A DNA stretch of 64,000 bases. Origin: Chryseolinea lacunae. Lineage in GTDB: Bacteria > Bacteroidota > Bacteroidia > Cytophagales > Cyclobacteriaceae. The notes beneath the pieces are model-generated. The model was not told where the DNA came from and did no database searches. It worked only from the letters and a program-made list of their open reading frames with translations. The translations under genes were made by a program, and so were the position numbers. Below, one piece after another: positions 60,354 through 64,000 of this stretch. The stretch covers positions 930,001 through 994,000 of the forward strand of contig NZ_JAERRB010000001.1 of NCBI RefSeq assembly GCF_016735595.1, given 5' to 3'. Numbering within the stretch: position 1 is the first letter of the stretch; every line of letters begins with the position of its first letter.

Positions 60354-60797
60354 TTATTGCGGAAGCTCCCACGCATGCTGGTCGGGAAAGGGTTGACCTT
60401 TGCCGGTTTCGTGATACCGTTTCAGGCTTCGCAGAAACATTGCCCAGTCGTAGCTGCACTGGTAGAACATCCGTGAATAGGCCACCCACTTGTCGTGATT
60501 GAAGACCAGCGTGCACGCCTGCTCTGATGTTTTTATGATCTGAAACGTGATGATGGTGTCGATCCATTCCTCTACACCTTCGGTGCAGCGCCACACCACT
60601 TTTTCGGCAGGGTCGTTTTTCATCACCTGCATTTCCTTGTAGTAGTCGTCGAAGTAAAAACGGATGGTGCCACCTTCGTCGGGTTCGCCGTTCACATTGG
60701 GCGTCCACCATTGGGCGAGGCCATCGAGGGTGGTGAGCGATGCGTAGACAGGCCACGCTTGCTGTTGAATTGTGAGCAGGTGTTTGATGCTGCACAT
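60354..60797 (-). CDS. SRPBCC/AHSA1-like protein
   Basis: 147 residues. LTTLDGLAQWWTPNVNGEPD, GTIRFYFDDYYKEMQV, VVWRCTEGVEEWIDTIITFQ and YDWAMFLRSLKRYHETGKG show the helix-grip fold of AHSA1/START-like proteins, which bind hydrophobic ligands or assist chaperones. Transcribed convergent to tenA, 13 bases away, with no other partner. Ligand unknown. Confidence 0.87.
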   Translation of the reverse strand: MCSIKHLLTIQQQAWPVYASLTTLDGLAQWWTPNVNGEPDEGGTIRFYFDDYYKEMQVMKNDPAEKVVWRCTEGVEEWIDTIITFQIIKTSEQACTLVFNHDKWVAYSRMFYQCSYDWAMFLRSLKRYHETGKGQPFPDQHAWELPQ

Positions 60798-60820
60798 GGC
60801 GATGAACGTTTGGGGTTGTC

Positions 60821-60853
60821 TAAAAAGAAGGGAGATGTTTGCATCATCTCCCT
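60821..60853 (-). terminator. Rho-independent terminator of the NADH dehydrogenase gene
   Basis: On the minus strand a 9-bp stem (AGGGAGATG against CATCTCCCT) with a 7-base loop is followed by TTCTTTTTA. It lies 48 bases after the ndh stop. Confidence 0.85.
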
Positions 60854-60901
60854 GGTATACTAAGATACATCTTCCCGAAAACCTTTTCGCCTGTTATCGT
60901 C

Positions 60902-62173
60902 TCATTCCCGTTTTGAGGGACGAATAATCATACGCAGCGACTGATCGCGGGTGAAATAGGCCGCCGTCCAGTTGTAGAGTGTCTTCAGGCGGTTGCGATA
61001 GTTGATAAGCGACAGCAAGTGTATGAACAACCACATGGCCCATGCGATGAAGCCCCTGAAGAACAGACTGCCCGGCAAATCGGCCACGGCCTTGTTGCGC
61101 CGGATGATGGCCATGGACCCCTTGTCGTTATAGGCAAATGCTTTTAAGGGCTTCTGATGAAGTTGAGCTTTTAGATTTTTAGCCAACAGCTTTCCTTGCT
61201 GAATGGCCACCTGTGCCAGCTGCGGATGTCCTTCCGGAAAATTGGCGTCGGTGGTCTGAATGCTGGTGTCGCCAATGGCATAGATGGCATCAACACCGGT
61301 CACTTTGTTGTGTTCGTCCACGATGAGCCGGCGGCCGCGGCCATAACTTTCTTTGGGTATTCCTTCAAACACTTTGGACGTGACGCCGGCCGCCCAGATG
61401 AGAATGCGGGTTTCAATTTTTTCGCCGTTGCCCAAAATCACCGCGTTGTCCACATAGTCTTTCACTTGTGTGTTGAGCTTCACCACCACACCACTTTTCA
61501 CCAGGGTGTCGTAGGTGTATTGCTGCGACTTCTTGCTCATGGGTGGCAGCAGGGTAGGCGATGAATCGATGAGGTATATTTTGATTTCAGCGCCGCGAAG
61601 TTCGGGATAGTCCTTTGCAAAAATATACTTCTGCATCTCGGCCAGCATGCCCGATATTTCTACACCGGTTGGTCCGCCGCCCGCGATGACAATTGCCCCC
61701 AAACGCTTTCGCTGTATCAGGTCGGTGGAGCGTGTTGCCTGCTCGGCCACCTGCAACAGGTAGTTTCGCATTTCGATAGCGTCGTTGATAGTTTTCATGG
61801 GCATGGCGTTTTTCTTCACGTTTTCCATGCCAAAGAAATTTGTTTCGGTGCCAGTGGCCAGCACCAGATAATCGTAGTCTACCTCACCGGTAGACAGCAC
61901 GATCTTCTTCTGATCGGGAACAATTTTTTGAAGTTCGCCCATGCGATAGAACGTGTTCCGCTTTCCCTGAAAAAGCTTGCGGAAAGGGAAGCTGATGTTT
62001 GACGTTTCCAGAAAGCCCGTAGCCACCTGATAGAGCAACGGAGGAAAAAAGTTGTAGTTGTTCTGATCTACTACGGTGACTTTGAACTCGGGATTGTTGT
62101 AGAGCGACTGGGCAAGGTTGATGCCGGCAAAGCCTCCGCCGACGATCACGACATGTTTGCTATATTCTTTCAT
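60902..62173 (-). CDS. ndh: Type II NADH:quinone oxidoreductase
   Basis: 423 residues. FAD motif VVIVGGGFAGINLAQSL, NADH motif GAIVIAGGGPTGVEISGMLA, and AIYAIGDTSIQTTDANFPEG followed by HPQLAQVAIQQG as in NDH-2. The C-terminal part has an amphipathic or membrane helix (GFIAWAMWLFIHLLSLINY) for monotopic attachment. It passes electrons from NADH to quinone without pumping protons. A cysteine-ended micro-ORF lies 63 bases upstream on the same strand. Confidence 0.94.
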   Translation of the reverse strand: MKEYSKHVVIVGGGFAGINLAQSLYNNPEFKVTVVDQNNYNFFPPLLYQVATGFLETSNISFPFRKLFQGKRNTFYRMGELQKIVPDQKKIVLSTGEVDYDYLVLATGTETNFFGMENVKKNAMPMKTINDAIEMRNYLLQVAEQATRSTDLIQRKRLGAIVIAGGGPTGVEISGMLAEMQKYIFAKDYPELRGAEIKIYLIDSSPTLLPPMSKKSQQYTYDTLVKSGVVVKLNTQVKDYVDNAVILGNGEKIETRILIWAAGVTSKVFEGIPKESYGRGRRLIVDEHNKVTGVDAIYAIGDTSIQTTDANFPEGHPQLAQVAIQQGKLLAKNLKAQLHQKPLKAFAYNDKGSMAIIRRNKAVADLPGSLFFRGFIAWAMWLFIHLLSLINYRNRLKTLYNWTAAYFTRDQSLRMIIRPSKRE

Positions 62174-62770
62174 ATCAATACAAAATATATACTATAAATC
62201 CGGTGAACACGTCAACGGACGAAACAAAATTCTCCTCTAACAGAAGCACATCTCACATTGCTTAGGCGTCACGTTGACACCCGTCTTGATAACGTTTTGC
62301 ATGGTGATAAGATTTAGAAAACAAGATAATTTACCCACTCTTTTCACGCACGAATGCCCCGTCAGAACAAAGGTTGCATTGCTATCGTTAGCAATGAACA
62401 ATGGCTGAACACACCGAAGTTGAGCAAGGTCAAGTCACGCTATAGGCAGGAATTTTCTTCTGTAAAATGGCCAAATCCTGCTACCTTCCGTATATATCCA
62501 TCGTGATGTTTTCCCATACGAAAACCTTTATGGCTTTCGTTTTGTTATCCACGCGAGAGGAAGATTACGCGTCCAGTTCCCTGAAGCCTTTTCGCCGCGA
62601 GCGAACAATCTGGCCCCAAAAACACGCCTCCCCTTTCTCGACACCTCACTTGAGCTCCCTGGTCACAGCATAAAACCGGCGGTATCTTTCACAAAGAAGA
62701 TGCCCGGGCCGAGGCAAAGTGTGTCTTTTGAGCTACCTTATGAAGCAGAATAAAAAAAGAAAAAAGATAG
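62174..62770. other. 600-base region between ndh and the primary sigma gene
   Basis: Apart from the micro-ORF at 62237-62302, only a weak 68-codon frame (62467-62673) is open, with no recognisable pattern. The sequence just before the sigma gene is A-rich (AATAAAAAAAGAAAAAAGATAG), acting as an A-rich Bacteroidota translation start. TACCTTAT at about 62733 is a weak -7 box. Confidence 0.4.
62237..62302 (-). CDS. 21-residue micro-ORF ending CEMCFC
   Basis: ATG at 62302 and TAG at 62239-62237 enclose MQNVIKTGVNVTPKQCEMCF plus a final Cys. It ends 63 bases before the ndh start. A peptide with CxxCxC at its very end may be a cysteine- or redox-sensing leader or a tiny metal-binding peptide. Support is only the compact ORF and its odd sequence, so confidence is low. 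Confidence 0.3.
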   Translation of the reverse strand: MQNVIKTGVNVTPKQCEMCFC

Positions 62771-63634
62771 ATGAGACAGTTAAAAATCAGTAAACAGATC
62801 ACCAACCGTGAAAGCCAATCGCTCGACAAGTATTTGCAGGAGATTGGGAAAGTGGATCTGATCACCTCCGAAGACGAGGTGGAGTTAGCCAAGCGTATCC
62901 GCCAGGGCGACCCGATAGCCCTCGAAAAGCTCACCAAAGCCAACCTTCGTTTTGTGGTGTCGGTGGCCAAACAATATCAGAACAACGGCATGACCCTCGG
63001 CGACCTCATCAATGAAGGCAATGTGGGCCTCATCAAGGCGGCAAAGCGTTTCGATGAAACCCGTGGTTTCAAGTTCATATCCTATGCGGTGTGGTGGATC
63101 CGTCAGTCCATTCTGCAGGCACTGGCCGAGCAGTCGCGCATTGTGCGTTTGCCCCTGAACCGTGTGGGATCGCTCAACAAGATTTCGAAAACCTTATCGG
63201 AGCTGGAACAGAAATTTCAACGCGATCCGTCGAACGAAGAAGTGGCCACGGCCCTGGAAGTGTCTACAAAAGACGTGACCGACGCCATGATGCTGTCGGG
63301 CCGCCACGTGTCGATTGATGCGCCGTTTGTGCAGGGCGAAGAAAACAGCCTGCTCGACGTGATGGTGGATGGCAGCGAAGAAACCCCGGACTCGGGGTTG
63401 CTGGCCGATTCGCTGCAACGCGAAGTCGCCCGCGCGCTGGCCACGCTCACCGAACGCGAGTCGCAGGTGATCTCCTTCTACTTCGGCCTCAACGGATCGA
63501 ATGCCATGACGCTGGAAGAGATCGGCGAGATGTTGCACCTCACCCGCGAACGCGTGCGACAGATCAAAGAAAAAGCCACCCGACGCCTGCGACATACATC
63601 ACGCAGCAAATCGCTGAAAGCCTATCTGGGATAA
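62771..63634 (+). CDS. rpoD: Primary sigma factor RpoD (Bacteroidota short form)
   Basis: 287 residues, the short form typical of the phylum without a region 1.1. Region 1.2 is [20 protein letters not shown], region 2 is [15 protein letters not shown] with [20 protein letters not shown], region 3 is [20 protein letters not shown] and region 4 is [20 protein letters not shown]. It directs transcription of housekeeping genes from TTTG/TAnnTTTG promoters. A strong terminator follows. Confidence 0.96.
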   Translation: MRQLKISKQITNRESQSLDKYLQEIGKVDLITSEDEVELAKRIRQGDPIALEKLTKANLRFVVSVAKQYQNNGMTLGDLINEGNVGLIKAAKRFDETRGFKFISYAVWWIRQSILQALAEQSRIVRLPLNRVGSLNKISKTLSELEQKFQRDPSNEEVATALEVSTKDVTDAMMLSGRHVSIDAPFVQGEENSLLDVMVDGSEETPDSGLLADSLQREVARALATLTERESQVISFYFGLNGSNAMTLEEIGEMLHLTRERVRQIKEKATRRLRHTSRSKSLKAYLG

Positions 63635-63691
63635 CATGCGAAATGTGCCTGGAATTCCGGAGGATTAAATAGTATTCTTACCATAACGCAT

Positions 63692-63726
63692 AGCCGGTTT
63701 CTATAGAACCGGCTTCTTGCTTTTTA
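63692..63726 (+). terminator. Rho-independent terminator of rpoD
   Basis: An 8-bp stem AGCCGGTT/AACCGGCT with a 7-base loop, followed by TCTTGCTTTTTAT, 58 bases after the rpoD stop. Confidence 0.88.
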
Positions 63727-63728
63727 TC

Positions 63729-63736
63729 TATCTTTG
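63729..63736 (+). promoter_or_regulatory. -7 promoter box of the PgeF-like gene
   Basis: TATCTTTG is a full match to TAnnTTTG, 33 bases before the ATG and directly behind the rpoD terminator, so the following gene has its own promoter. A good -33 TTTG was not found. Confidence 0.6.
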
Positions 63737-63769
63737 AAACCATCGGGCATTTCCGGTCGAAGAAAAATT

Positions 63770-64000
63770 ATGAAGCGTATTCAAATCAACAAGCTGCACC
63801 TTTGGCAATTCGACACACTTACAAAAGAAAACGGTATCCGTCATTTTGTTACCGACCGCAGCACGAACGAAAACGGCGCCGAGTTCACCCTGAGTTATTC
63901 CAGCACACCCGACAAAGACCTGGTGCGTCGCAACCGGCACTTGCTGGCCGATGCCATGGGCGTGGCCGATGATCGGTTGTATATGCCCTCACAAATACAC
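63770..64000 (+). CDS. PgeF/YfiH laccase-domain protein, N-terminal part
   Basis: The first 77 codons are inside the window. The start MKRIQINKLHLWQFDTLTKE, the segment IRHFVTDRSTNENGAEFTLS, and NRHLLADAMGVADDRLYMPS followed by QIH match the polyphenol oxidase/purine nucleoside phosphorylase-like family (YfiH, DUF152), where the QxH is the start of the metal-site region. The rest lies beyond the edge, so active-site residues cannot be checked. Confidence 0.82.
   Translation, partial: MKRIQINKLHLWQFDTLTKENGIRHFVTDRSTNENGAEFTLSYSSTPDKDLVRRNRHLLADAMGVADDRLYMPSQIH

Noticed and set aside
62467-62673. 68-codon frame before rpoD
   Set aside because: The translation has no signal, helix or domain pattern and is rich in Ser/Thr/Pro as random frames are.
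1-64000. tRNA, rRNA, CRISPR array, insertion sequence or prophage
   Set aside because: No T-loop motifs in a tRNA context, no spaced direct repeats, no transposase, integrase or phage genes were seen on either strand.

Overview
The window looks like a chromosome segment of a moderately GC-rich Bacteroidota bacterium, most likely of the Cytophagales. The reasons are a short (287 aa) primary sigma factor, several promoter-like boxes of the TAnnTTTG type with little Shine-Dalgarno sequence, many LytTR regulators, Bacteroidota families such as DUF4202, DUF4288 and DUF6588, and a lipid A pathway that appears to use 8-amino-Kdo. The genus is not determined. I saw no tRNA, rRNA, CRISPR array, insertion sequence or prophage, so this is mostly core chromosome with metabolic islands.

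Layout. 0-5.3 kb: end of a membrane protein, a YefM/YoeB toxin-antitoxin pair, an ECF sigma factor with a membrane partner, a TraB/GumN protein, an N-formylglutamate amidohydrolase-like protein, a membrane LytTR regulator and a small secreted protein. 5.4-9.6 kb: a tight minus-strand operon of RMD1-like membrane protein, C39-like peptidase, RLAN/RimK ATP-grasp ligase and GCS2 carboxylate-amine ligase, a peptide or amide-bond-forming system of unknown product and the best candidate for an undescribed pathway. 9.7-21.4 kb: S1/P1 nuclease, GH78 rhamnosidase, NudK-type Nudix, DEDDy exonuclease, APC transporter, saccharopine dehydrogenase-like protein preceded by a 28-codon membrane micropeptide, globin, TPR regulator, DUF4442 and Mpo1-like proteins. 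21.4-24.1 kb: acyltransferase-like, GT2 and PhyH-like genes. 24.2-36.6 kb: rsgA-waaA, an outer membrane protein, crotonase, LMW-PTP, LiaF-like protein, a LytS/LytTR two-component pair, an MFS pump and small stress or redox genes. 36.6-43.5 kb: a 1077-aa multi-PAS kinase, then a cobalamin riboswitch controlling metE, followed by a CWC protein and a LOV-like PAS protein that lacks the photoactive cysteine.

43.6-50.3 kb: a metal-type lipoprotein pair, ArfB, a lone ExbD, then kdnA-kdnB-kdsA-kdsC-like, which together predict synthesis of 8-amino-3,8-dideoxy-octulosonate for lipid A; waaA at 25-26 kb would transfer it. 50.4-57.1 kb: GMC oxidoreductase with its Tat-type small subunit, AhpD/DoxX divergent from a MocR regulator across a clear TGGACT operator, a DUF1080 glycoside enzyme and an AraC-type regulator. 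57.2-60.3 kb: a TPP riboswitch followed by thiM-thiE-thiD-tenA, a thiamine salvage operon with translational coupling throughout. 60.4-64 kb: an SRPBCC protein, a type II NADH dehydrogenase with a cysteine-ended micro-ORF upstream, the primary sigma factor and the start of a PgeF-like laccase-domain protein.

Many start codons were moved from the longest open frame to an internal ATG where a signal peptide, a family N-terminus or TAATG/ATGA coupling supported it; these choices are stated per gene.
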